Shown here: positions 25,608 to 32,741 of the stretch, piece after piece
Numbering within the stretch: position 1 is the first letter of the stretch
Layout of the letters: each line of letters opens with the position of its first letter
Translations under genes and position numbers: made by a program
From: Chryseobacterium sp. GVT01B
GTDB lineage: Bacteria; Bacteroidota; Bacteroidia; Flavobacteriales; Weeksellaceae
Assembly (NCBI RefSeq): GCF_019970045.1
Contig: NZ_JAHXYI010000011.1
Coordinates: 1 to 64,000 of the forward strand
Length of the DNA stretch: 64,000 nucleotides
Reading direction: 5' to 3'
Notes under the pieces: generated by a model
Told to the model about the DNA's origin: nothing
Databases searched by the model: none
Seen by the model: only the letters and a program-made list of their open reading frames with translations

Positions 25608-26399
25608 TTATCTTCGTGTTAAAGCAATAATAAGCGTACCCGCAGTTAATAATGCACCAATGATCTGGAATGTCAGCGCTCTGTTTGGATTCGAGTTAGC
25701 CTGAACCTGTTTGTTTTTGTCCGGCTGTACATATAATATGTCATTTTGTTTCATATAATAGTACGGAGAGCTTACAATATCAGATCTGGTAAGGTCAACA
25801 TTTGCAATTTGATCAGTACCATCATCCCCCGTACGGATAAGCTTTACATTGGTACGGTCTCCGAAATCTGTCATATCACCGGCAAGACCTAATGCCTGAA
25901 AGATGTTAATCTTTTGAGAAACACTTTCTTTCTGACCCGGATTTTTAACTTCACCCAAGATACTCACATTGAAATTTTTCAGAGTAATACTCACCATAGG
26001 ATCTGTAAGATATCTTTTAAGTCGGGCCTCAAGGTCATTTTTCAGCTGTATTTGTGTCATTCCTTTAGCATATACATTCCCTATTACAGGGAAATATATG
26101 TTTCCTTCCTCATTTACCAAATACTCACTTGGTTGCGCATATTGATTTATTCCGGCATTTGAAGTGCTCCCTACCTTATTTGTTGTATTAAGATTGAATG
26201 GCTTTACTGCAACTTCATCCAGTGCAGAAACAAGAATTAAAAGTACATCCCCTTCCTGAATATGTAAGCCCTGGAACTTTGCTTTTGCAACTTCCTCTTC
26301 CATATTATGTTTCGATATATATACCATATTTTGCTTTGGTCTACATGATAGTAAAGTAAGCGATAACAGTAATATATATGCAATAATAGTTTTATTCAT
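25608..26399 (-). CDS. wza: Wza-type polysaccharide export lipoprotein
   Basis: A 263-residue outer-membrane export protein. The ATG at 26399 was chosen since it gives a signal peptide with the lipobox LTLLSC. The Poly_export domain covers about residues 40-140 (LHIQEGDVLLILVSALDE) and a SLBB domain follows (VSILGEVKNPGQKES). A C-terminal hydrophobic helix near residues 240-258 ends at ALTRR; this is the type seen in short Bacteroidetes Wza proteins. It pairs with Wzc directly downstream. The region 26400-26597 upstream shows no consensus promoter, so transcription probably reads through from the wbpM-type gene. Confidence 0.93.
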   Translation of the reverse strand: MNKTIIAYILLLSLTLLSCRPKQNMVYISKHNMEEEVAKAKFQGLHIQEGDVLLILVSALDEVAVKPFNLNTTNKVGSTSNAGINQYAQPSEYLVNEEGNIYFPVIGNVYAKGMTQIQLKNDLEARLKRYLTDPMVSITLKNFNVSILGEVKNPGQKESVSQKINIFQALGLAGDMTDFGDRTNVKLIRTGDDGTDQIANVDLTRSDIVSSPYYYMKQNDILYVQPDKNKQVQANSNPNRALTFQIIGALLTAGTLIIALTRR

Positions 26400-26597
26400 A
26401 TGTTTTTGTTCTAAGTCTACTTGAGTTAACTTCAATTTATTTAAGATTCTATGGTATTAGTTTTTACTGATGTGAAGTGTATTTCTACACCTCTATTTAA
26501 ATCAATTCTTTTTCTAGCAATTTTCATTCCGTTTGGAAATAAAATAACGAAAAATATTATTTTCCACTATTTTTTTCATTGATTTCATTTATATACT

Positions 26598-28508
26598 TTA
26601 CTTATATACTTCATGTTCAGATATTTTATCCAAAACTTCAAATTCAGAATTATTGCTTATAAATTCCGGTACAATGATTTTTAATATTTTCACGATTTGT
26701 AAATTATCCTTATTCATTGCTGACATAATAATCTGCTGACACAAAGTATCTATATCTTCAAACTCCATTAATGGGTCTCTGGATATCATAATTTTCTCAT
26801 GATGAGTAGGAATAGTTGTGGAATTATCAGTTAAAAGCTCTTCATACAACTTTTCACCAGGTCTTAAGCCTATAAAATCAATTTTAATATCAACACCCGG
26901 TGTATACCCTGATAATTTGATCATTCTTTCTGCCAAATCCAGGATTTTAACAGGTTTACCCATATCAAAAACATAAATCTCACCGCCTTGTCCCATTGTG
27001 CCTGCCTGAAGTACCAGTTCGCAGGCTTCCGGAATAGTCATAAAATAACGAATAATATCAGGATGAGTAATTGTAACAGGACCTCCTTTTTCGATTTGTT
27101 TTTTAAAATGTGGTATTACAGAACCATTAGACCCTAGTACATTTCCAAAACGCGTGGTAATAAATTTTGTTGTGTTCCCAGAAGAATTTTGCAATGACTG
27201 TACAAAAAGTTCAGCAGCCCTTTTAGAAGCTCCCATTACGTTAGTTGGGTTTACCGCTTTATCTGTAGATACCATTACAAAACGATTAACGTTATATCTT
27301 TTTGATAAAAGAGCTAAGTTTTTAGTTCCTCCAATGTTCACAAAAATAGCTTCATGAGGATTATCTTCTATTAAAGGTACGTGTTTGTATGCTGCAGCAT
27401 GATAAACTATTGAAAACTGATGATCATCAAATAGTTTTTCGATTCTGGAATAGTTTGAAATATCCGCCAGTACAAATTTGAATTTTTGGTTCGGGAATCT
27501 CTCCAACAATTCAAGCTGCAATTCATATAAAGGAGATTCCGCCTGATCAACTACCACAATAAGCGATGAATTCAATTGAGATACCTGCCTTACAATTTCG
27601 CTTCCTATAGACCCGGCTCCTCCGGTTACTAAAATAGTTTTATTAACATGGAAACTTCTTACCTCTTCCCCTTCTATTTTAATGGCCGGGCGATTGAGTA
27701 AATCTTCAATCTTAAGCGGGCGAATACCTCTTACAACATCATCTTCCTTTATTATACTGGCTACAGGCGCTTTTAACACTTTCAACCCATTATCCAATGC
27801 AAGGGCTGTCCATTCTTCCATTTCCCGCTTTGTCATCATATCTTTGATCAAAACCGCATCAAACTGTTCTCTCAGATTATCGCTTTTAAGAAACTGCTTT
27901 TTATTATAAATCTTATGACCTAGCAGCATTGCTTTCTTAGAATCTGACCTCGCACTAATAAATCCTGCCAGCTGGTATGGATGATCGGGATTATGAATAA
28001 TAGCATTCGCTAATGAGACAGAAGCACCTCCTATCCCTACAACAGCAACCCTTTCCTTGGACGAAACATCTTTAGAAATAAATATTGAAAAAATCTGTTT
28101 GGTTATCATTCTGAAAAAGAACATCAGAAAAATAGAAATCAAGAAAAATAAAAACAGAACCGGATATAAAAAAACAGGCTTACCCAATGCCAGTCCGGAT
28201 ATAAAATTAAGTCCCAGTAATGTAATAAGAGCACAACCCGAAGACCATAAAATTTTACAAAAATCAAAAAAAGTAGAGTGCCTTATAATTCCCGCGTATG
28301 TTTTGAACAGGAGTATAAACAGAATATTAACAATAATTACTGAAAATATTTTTTCATTTTGATACTCAATAAAGTTAAGTTTTACCTTCAGACTTTTTAA
28401 GAACAAATATGAAATTAAAACAGAAAAGAAAATGACTGAGATGTCGATAAAAAAAACCGACCATCTGGGTATATACCTTAACTCCCTGATTTTAAAAATG
28501 TCCCCCAT
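26598..28508 (-). CDS. WbpM/CapD-family nucleotide-sugar 4,6-dehydratase
   Basis: A 636-residue inner-membrane enzyme, long form. I start it at the ATG at 28508 rather than a TTG two codons upstream. The N-terminal 140 residues contain four to five hydrophobic helices, followed by a first Rossmann-like region (VAVVGIGGASVSLANAI). The catalytic SDR domain begins at ILVTGGAGSIGSEIVRQ near residue 290. VSTDKAVNPTNVMGASKRAAE carries Ser/Thr and M-x-x-x-K, where Met replaces the usual Tyr, as is known for WbpM. It makes a UDP-4-keto-6-deoxy sugar, the first step to rare aminosugars. No partner aminotransferase gene is in the window. It is the first gene of the capsule operon. Confidence 0.93.
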   Translation of the reverse strand: MGDIFKIRELRYIPRWSVFFIDISVIFFSVLISYLFLKSLKVKLNFIEYQNEKIFSVIIVNILFILLFKTYAGIIRHSTFFDFCKILWSSGCALITLLGLNFISGLALGKPVFLYPVLFLFFLISIFLMFFFRMITKQIFSIFISKDVSSKERVAVVGIGGASVSLANAIIHNPDHPYQLAGFISARSDSKKAMLLGHKIYNKKQFLKSDNLREQFDAVLIKDMMTKREMEEWTALALDNGLKVLKAPVASIIKEDDVVRGIRPLKIEDLLNRPAIKIEGEEVRSFHVNKTILVTGGAGSIGSEIVRQVSQLNSSLIVVVDQAESPLYELQLELLERFPNQKFKFVLADISNYSRIEKLFDDHQFSIVYHAAAYKHVPLIEDNPHEAIFVNIGGTKNLALLSKRYNVNRFVMVSTDKAVNPTNVMGASKRAAELFVQSLQNSSGNTTKFITTRFGNVLGSNGSVIPHFKKQIEKGGPVTITHPDIIRYFMTIPEACELVLQAGTMGQGGEIYVFDMGKPVKILDLAERMIKLSGYTPGVDIKIDFIGLRPGEKLYEELLTDNSTTIPTHHEKIMISRDPLMEFEDIDTLCQQIIMSAMNKDNLQIVKILKIIVPEFISNNSEFEVLDKISEHEVYK

Positions 28509-28655
28509 ATACAAATAAACCTAAAATACCATTTTCATTAATTCAACACTCAGTGGCTTTTATTATTGGGCGAAGGTAACAATTATTATTAATATTTTTA
28601 GTACTACAAGTTAATTTTTATTTAAAATATAAATTAACATTTTGAAACAAATTTC

Positions 28656-28686
28656 CAAAAATAAAAACATTAAAAAGGTTTGCAAA
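28656..28686 (-). promoter_or_regulatory. Capsule operon promoter: TTTG-N19-TATTTTTG
   Basis: On the minus strand TTTG (28683-28686) and TATTTTTG (28656-28663) are separated by exactly 19 bases. It lies about 150 bases before the WbpM-type gene, leaving a leader of about 140 bases. This is the only good consensus promoter I see for the whole leftward capsule run. Confidence 0.65.
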
Positions 28687-28773
28687 CCAACCGCGATATA
28701 CGGATACTATTTCCCTTCCAACGTTTTGTACCTGATCAATTTCCCACTTTTTGAACCCCATATAAAACAAAAA

Positions 28774-28807
28774 AAAATACTGTAAAACATACGTTTTACA
28801 GTATTTT
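28774..28807 (-). terminator. Terminator of the tRNA-Asp array
   Basis: AAAATACTGTAAAAC and its exact reverse complement form a 15-base stem with the loop ATAC. On the minus strand it is followed by a long T run, so it terminates transcripts leaving the tRNA array at 28831. It also insulates the capsule promoter 90 bases further on. Confidence 0.85.
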
Positions 28808-28830
28808 ATACTACTTTCATATGGTAGTTG

Positions 28831-28904
28831 CGATCCGGACGGGACTCGAACCCGCGACCTCCGCCGTGACAGGGCGGCATTCTAACCAGCTGAACTACCG
28901 GATC
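28831..28904 (-). tRNA. tRNA-Asp (GTC), array copy 4 (last transcribed)
   Basis: Identical in all 74 positions to the other copies: acceptor GATCCGG/CCGGATC, anticodon loop CTGTCAC with GTC, discriminator G, no encoded CCA. It is 33 bases from the next copy. Confidence 0.96.
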
Positions 28905-28937
28905 AATTTTTTTAAAGTAAATTGAGAAAAACTTCTG

Positions 28938-29011
28938 CGATCCGGACGGGACTCGAACCCGCGACCTCCGCCGTGACAGGGCGGCATTCTAACCAGCTGA
29001 ACTACCGGATC
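28938..29011 (-). tRNA. tRNA-Asp (GTC), array copy 3
   Basis: Identical to its neighbours. The spacer to copy 2 is 31 bases and nearly the same as the other spacers (AATTTTTTTAAAG...ATTGAGAAAACTT). Confidence 0.96.
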
Positions 29012-29042
29012 AATTTTTTTAAAGAAATTGAGAAAACTTATG

Positions 29043-29116
29043 CGATCCGGACGGGACTCGAACCCGCGACCTCCGCCGTGACAGGGCGGCATTCTAACCA
29101 GCTGAACTACCGGATC
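29043..29116 (-). tRNA. tRNA-Asp (GTC), array copy 2
   Basis: Identical to its neighbours, with the same anticodon stem and loop. The spacer to copy 1 is 33 bases. Confidence 0.96.
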
Positions 29117-29149
29117 AATTTTTTTAAAGGTAAATTGAGAAAACTTATG

Positions 29150-29223
29150 CGATCCGGACGGGACTCGAACCCGCGACCTCCGCCGTGACAGGGCGGCATT
29201 CTAACCAGCTGAACTACCGGATC
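29150..29223 (-). tRNA. tRNA-Asp (GTC), array copy 1 (promoter-proximal)
   Basis: Identical to its neighbours. It is first behind the promoter at 29260-29290, about 36 bases downstream of the -7 element. Confidence 0.96.
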
Positions 29224-29259
29224 ATTTTTTTAAAGAACGTCGTTTCTTTTTCGTGGTTG

Positions 29260-29290
29260 CAAAATTACACCTTTTTTTGTTATCTGCAAA
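29260..29290 (-). promoter_or_regulatory. Promoter of the tRNA-Asp array: TTTG-N19-TAATTTTG
   Basis: On the minus strand TTTG (29287-29290) and TAATTTTG (29260-29267) have a 19-base spacer. Predicted transcription starts about 30 bases before the first tRNA. Confidence 0.75.
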
Positions 29291-29303
29291 TTATTTTAGA
29301 AAA

Positions 29304-29329
29304 AATGCCCCCCAATACTGGAAGGCATT
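29304..29329 (-). terminator. Terminator after trxA
   Basis: On the minus strand GAATGCC and GGCATTTTTTC form a short stem (AATGCC/GGCATT) with a 14-base loop and a T run. It lies 20 bases beyond the thioredoxin stop codon and before the tRNA promoter. Confidence 0.55.
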
Positions 29330-29348
29330 CATTATCAAACTTATTTTT

Positions 29349-29666
29349 TTATAAGTGAGCGCTTAATTTTTCAGCGATTACCTCTTTTGGAGCTACACCT
29401 ACTAATTTATCTACTACTTCTCCGTTCTTAAAAATAAGAACTGTAGGGATATTTCTGATACCATACTGCATAGAAATCTCCTGGTTGTTATCTACATCCA
29501 CTTTCCCAACGATTGCTTTTCCTTCAAAATCTGAAGCAACTTCTTCGATGATTGGTCCTAAAGTTCTGCATGGTCCGCACCATACTGCCCAGAAGTCTAC
29601 TAATACAGGTTTGTCTGATTTTAAAACCGTATCCTGAAATGAGCTGTCTGTAATTTCTAAAGCCAT
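29349..29666 (-). CDS. trxA: Thioredoxin
   Basis: A 105-residue cytoplasmic thioredoxin. The active site is VWCGPCRT near residue 30. The buried Asp (VDFWA), the cis-Pro loop (RNIPT) and the C-terminal FKNGEVVDKLVG segment are all present, and the length is standard. It reduces disulfides in ribonucleotide reductase and peroxidases, using thioredoxin reductase. It is monocistronic, with a -7 element TAATTTTG upstream and its own terminator. Confidence 0.97.
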   Translation of the reverse strand: MALEITDSSFQDTVLKSDKPVLVDFWAVWCGPCRTLGPIIEEVASDFEGKAIVGKVDVDNNQEISMQYGIRNIPTVLIFKNGEVVDKLVGVAPKEVIAEKLSAHL

Positions 29667-29723
29667 TTTTGTTTCTTTTATTTTAATTAATATTATTTTT
29701 CTTTTAATCCTTTATCAGATGTT

Positions 29724-29731
29724 CAAAATTA
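29724..29731 (-). promoter_or_regulatory. -7 element TAATTTTG upstream of trxA
   Basis: The minus-strand TAATTTTG matches the consensus and lies about 58 bases before the trxA ATG. The -33 element is not clear. Confidence 0.4.
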
Positions 29732-29750
29732 CGATATTTAGCGCACAAGA

Positions 29751-30926
29751 CTATCTATGCTCAACATTAGTTTTTTCTATAGTATAGTCACTTGAAATTT
29801 CTTTCAAAGCATTCACTAATGTATCAATATCCGCTTTAGTCGTCATATGACTGAAAGAAATTCTCAATGGCGTACAATGATCCATTTCGTCTTCAGAAAG
29901 CACCATCATCATCACCATTGAAGGTTTTGAAGCTCCTGATGAGCATGCACTTCCCTGAGAAATCGCAATTCCTTTCATATCAAGCTGAAGTCCTATCAAT
30001 GGATTTTTGTATGGCAATAACGCACTTAAAACTGTATAAAGACTGTTTTCTTTTTCAGCACTTCTTCCATTGAATTTAATTCCTTCGATTTCGGCAGAAA
30101 GTCTTTCGATTGCGTAATTTTTAATATCCTGCATATGGTTGGTATATTCATCCATATGGTTCAGAGAAAGCTCTAGTGCTTTACCCAATCCTACGATACC
30201 ACTCACATTTTCGGTTCCGGCTCTAAGGCTTCTTTCCTGAGGCCCTCCGGTAATGATTCCTTTTAAACCTGTTGCTTTTCTGATAAATGCAAATCCCGCT
30301 CCTTTTGGCCCGTGAAACTTATGGGCACTGCAGGAAGCAAAGTCTACAGGAATCTCAGAAAAATCAAGATTCATATGAGCCATAGTCTGTACAGTATCCG
30401 AGTGGAAAAGTGCATTATGCTCTTTACATAGCTGGGCAACTTGTTTAAGATTGATGATATTTCCGATTTCGTTGTTGGCGTGCATTAAGCTTACCAACGT
30501 TTTTTTATCTGAAGCTTTTAACAGCTCTTCTAATTTCGTAAGGTCAATATCTCCTTTTTCATTCGGACGAATGTAGTTCACTTCTACTCCTTTTCTGCTT
30601 TTCATGTCCAGAATACTTTCAGAAACACATTTATGTTCCAGGGGAGAGCTGATGATTCTTTCTACTCCAAGGTGTTCTACCGAGGATTTGATGATCATAT
30701 TGTTGGATTCGGTTCCACAAGAAGTAAAAATGATTTCAGCAGGAGTTACATGAAGATAGTCTGCAACCTGTCTTCTTACATTTTCAATAAGGATTTTTGC
30801 TTCCTGTCCAAAGCTGTGCGTTGAAGACGGGTTTCCGAAATTCATCTTCATAGTGCCCACCATTGCATCTATAACTTCTTCTGCAAGCGGAGTGGTTGCG
30901 GCATTATCTAAATATACTTTATCCAT
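29751..30926 (-). CDS. Cysteine desulfurase (IscS/NifS class)
   Basis: A 391-residue PLP enzyme taking sulfur from cysteine for Fe-S clusters and thiolation. I start it at 30926 (MDKVYLDNAATTPL), the family's normal N-terminus, not the longer upstream frame. The PLP Lys is in SAHKFHGPKG near residue 203. The catalytic Cys is in SQGSACSSGASKP near residue 325, the class I loop. Its start is two bases after the stop of the PrcB lipoprotein gene, so the two are coupled. No IscU or ferredoxin gene is adjacent; other desulfurase tasks such as tRNA thiolation are possible. Confidence 0.92.
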   Translation of the reverse strand: MDKVYLDNAATTPLAEEVIDAMVGTMKMNFGNPSSTHSFGQEAKILIENVRRQVADYLHVTPAEIIFTSCGTESNNMIIKSSVEHLGVERIISSPLEHKCVSESILDMKSRKGVEVNYIRPNEKGDIDLTKLEELLKASDKKTLVSLMHANNEIGNIINLKQVAQLCKEHNALFHSDTVQTMAHMNLDFSEIPVDFASCSAHKFHGPKGAGFAFIRKATGLKGIITGGPQERSLRAGTENVSGIVGLGKALELSLNHMDEYTNHMQDIKNYAIERLSAEIEGIKFNGRSAEKENSLYTVLSALLPYKNPLIGLQLDMKGIAISQGSACSSGASKPSMVMMMVLSEDEMDHCTPLRISFSHMTTKADIDTLVNALKEISSDYTIEKTNVEHR

Positions 30927-30928
30927 TA

Positions 30929-31396
30929 TTATTTTGAATATTTTAATTCTACGGAGGTAAACTTGTAATCTGTGGGAACAGTGAAAATAAACCATGGGCT
31001 GGAGATCACCTGAATTTCCATTCCACCAGAAGGTTCTCCGGCCGGAACTTCTACGTAGAGAATCTGATTTTTCACAGTTACTCCTTTGACTTCTTCAATT
31101 TTGTGGCTTCCTGATCTGAAGGTTCCCAAATTGTATAAAACGACTTTCTTATTTTTCGGAAACTGAGGATATTTGATATAAGATTCTTTTCCCAGATCTG
31201 CGATACCAAAACTTCCCTGGATAATATTACGAAACTCTTTTTCGTCATTGATTATCTTAAAACCAGGTTTATCAGTTCCTCCCTGAGATTCAGAAACAAG
31301 GAGTTCAGTATTTCCCTGCACAGCAGAAGACTTCTGAGATGAAGTGCTTGCACAGCTCATAAAGATTACTGCACATGCAATTAACAGGCTTTTCAT
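30929..31396 (-). CDS. PrcB-family lipoprotein
   Basis: A 155-residue predicted lipoprotein with signal peptide MKSLLIACAVIFMSC and a Ser-rich linker. The C-terminal 100 residues match the PrcB C-terminal domain (LYNLGTFRSGSHKIEEVKG, then SPWFIFTVPTDYK). PrcB was described as a subunit of a spirochaete surface protease complex, but most Bacteroidetes members are uncharacterised. It lies next to the cysteine desulfurase gene and 24 bases after a HAD phosphatase gene. The location is odd because neither neighbour is an envelope protease. Confidence 0.78.
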   Translation of the reverse strand: MKSLLIACAVIFMSCASTSSQKSSAVQGNTELLVSESQGGTDKPGFKIINDEKEFRNIIQGSFGIADLGKESYIKYPQFPKNKKVVLYNLGTFRSGSHKIEEVKGVTVKNQILYVEVPAGEPSGGMEIQVISSPWFIFTVPTDYKFTSVELKYSK

Positions 31397-31415
31397 TTTT
31401 TACAATTTTATCTCC

Positions 31416-31423
31416 CAAAATTA
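31416..31423 (-). promoter_or_regulatory. -7 element TAATTTTG before the PrcB gene
   Basis: The minus-strand TAATTTTG spans the end of the HAD gene, about 20 bases before the PrcB ATG. It would let the PrcB and desulfurase genes be transcribed apart from the DprE-like operon. A -33 element is not seen. Confidence 0.35.
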
Positions 31424-32008
31424 GTGAAAAAATTGGTAATGTCCCTCATTTGCCCATTTCAACATTGGCCGATCTCCTGAGGTATCCCCAAATGCAATAA
31501 TTTTATCGTACTTAGAATTGTTTATTTCTTCTTTAATTCTTACCAGTTTTTCTTTCCCATTGCAGTTTTTTCCTACAAAATTTCCTGTAAAAATTCCGTT
31601 CTTAAACTCTGCCCGCGTAGAAACAAGCTCCATTTTAAGTTCCTCAGCGAAAGGCTTTACCCAAATATCTAAGGAAGCGGTTACCAATAAACTTTGTGTA
31701 TTATTCCTATCGATATTTTTTATAAAGTCTAATGCATTTTCCCTCACAATTTTAGGATAGTGAAGTTCAAAAAACTGTTTAGACTTCATTTCAATCTTTT
31801 CCTGAGTCTGTCCTTTTAAAATAGATCCGATAAAACTTTTTTTCACTTTTTCCGTTTCGGCAAGCTTTAATTTCAACAGGATAAAGAGGGGTACATGTCT
31901 TAAAAATTGTATCCGGTATCTTGTAGAATCGTAGAATTTAAGATACATAAACATAGTATCCTTATAGGTCAAAGTTCCGTCAAAATCAAAACAATACAAT
32001 TTTTTCAT
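31421..32008 (-). CDS. HAD-IB family phosphatase
   Basis: A 195-residue HAD-superfamily hydrolase of subfamily IB, the phosphoserine-phosphatase-like group. Motif I is FDFDGTLTYKD near residue 5, with nucleophile Asp8 and general acid Asp10. Motif II is SLLVTAS near residue 110, and motif IV is IIAFGDTSGDRPML near residue 171. It is seven bases downstream of the DprE2-like gene, so it probably belongs to that operon. In mycobacteria a separate phosphatase removes the 5-phosphate from polyprenylphosphoryl-phosphoribose before DprE1; I infer that role here. Confidence 0.85.
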   Translation of the reverse strand: MKKLYCFDFDGTLTYKDTMFMYLKFYDSTRYRIQFLRHVPLFILLKLKLAETEKVKKSFIGSILKGQTQEKIEMKSKQFFELHYPKIVRENALDFIKNIDRNNTQSLLVTASLDIWVKPFAEELKMELVSTRAEFKNGIFTGNFVGKNCNGKEKLVRIKEEINNSKYDKIIAFGDTSGDRPMLKWANEGHYQFFH

Positions 32009-32015
32009 TTTCTAT

Positions 32016-32741
32016 TTAAAGCTTTAATTTTTTGAATATAAATTCAGGTATATTTCTGATAATCATCATAATAATACTCCAAACCGGCAAAACATATGCC
32101 ACGTTTTTCTCCTTTTTAAAGGCTTTATAAATACAGGCAGCCGCTTGTTTCGGTGTTGCTGTCAGTTTCGGATTTAAAGGCAGACCTTCAGTCATTTTAG
32201 TTGCCATAAACCCAGGTTTTATCGTAAGAACGTGTACTTTTTTATCAAAAAGGTAGTTTCTCAAACCACTCAGATAGGCTGTAAATGCTGCTTTTGCACT
32301 TCCATAGATAAAATTACTCTGTCTTCCCCTGTCTCCTGCTACTGATGAAAGCCCAATGATCGTTCCGGATCTTCTGCTTTCAAATTTATGAGCAAAATAG
32401 TTCATTACAGGAACCAATTTTGAATAATTAATGTCTATGATCCGTTCCGTATTTCTGTTATCATACAGTCCTTCTTCCGTTCCTTCTCCCAAATATCCTA
32501 CGGCACAAAATAATACATTTGAATTGATATTATCAAATCTGTTGTAATCAATTTCTTTGGTCAGATCCAGTTCAATGACTTCCGCCTGCTGCAGAAATTT
32601 CACATCAATATGCCTTGCGAACCGTTCTGTAGTTTCTTTATTTGAGGTAAAAAGATAGATTTTTTCAAACTTTTCTCCTTCCTGAAGTGCTTTTTCCACA
32701 AAAGCTTGTGCCACTTCAGATGTGCTTCCCAAAACTATCAT
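32016..32741 (-). CDS. DprE2-like short-chain dehydrogenase/reductase
   Basis: A 241-residue SDR enzyme. The N-terminal motif LGSTSEVAQAF is a variant of the glycine-rich NAD(P) loop, as in DprE2. The catalytic residues are Ser in GLSSVAGDRG and Tyr/Lys in NFIYGSAKAAF (Y-x-x-x-K) near residue 144. The C-terminus carries a hydrophobic basic tail, typical for DprE2-type reductases acting on polyprenyl-linked sugars. It overlaps the DprE1-like gene by one base (TAATG). Together they would epimerise C2 of polyprenylphosphoryl-ribose through a 2-keto intermediate. Confidence 0.85.
   Translation of the reverse strand: MIVLGSTSEVAQAFVEKALQEGEKFEKIYLFTSNKETTERFARHIDVKFLQQAEVIELDLTKEIDYNRFDNINSNVLFCAVGYLGEGTEEGLYDNRNTERIIDINYSKLVPVMNYFAHKFESRRSGTIIGLSSVAGDRGRQSNFIYGSAKAAFTAYLSGLRNYLFDKKVHVLTIKPGFMATKMTEGLPLNPKLTATPKQAAACIYKAFKKEKNVAYVLPVWSIIMMIIRNIPEFIFKKLKL

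Noticed and set aside
28895..29188. Open frames in both directions across the tRNA array, with repeated PPCHGGGRGFESRPD and GLEPATSAVTGRHSNQL peptides
   Set aside because: They are translations of the tandem tRNA-Asp genes; such peptides are a known annotation artefact.
28831..29223. Regularly spaced identical repeats resembling a CRISPR array
   Set aside because: The repeats are 74-base tRNA cloverleaves with GTC anticodons, the spacers are nearly identical to each other, and no cas gene is near.
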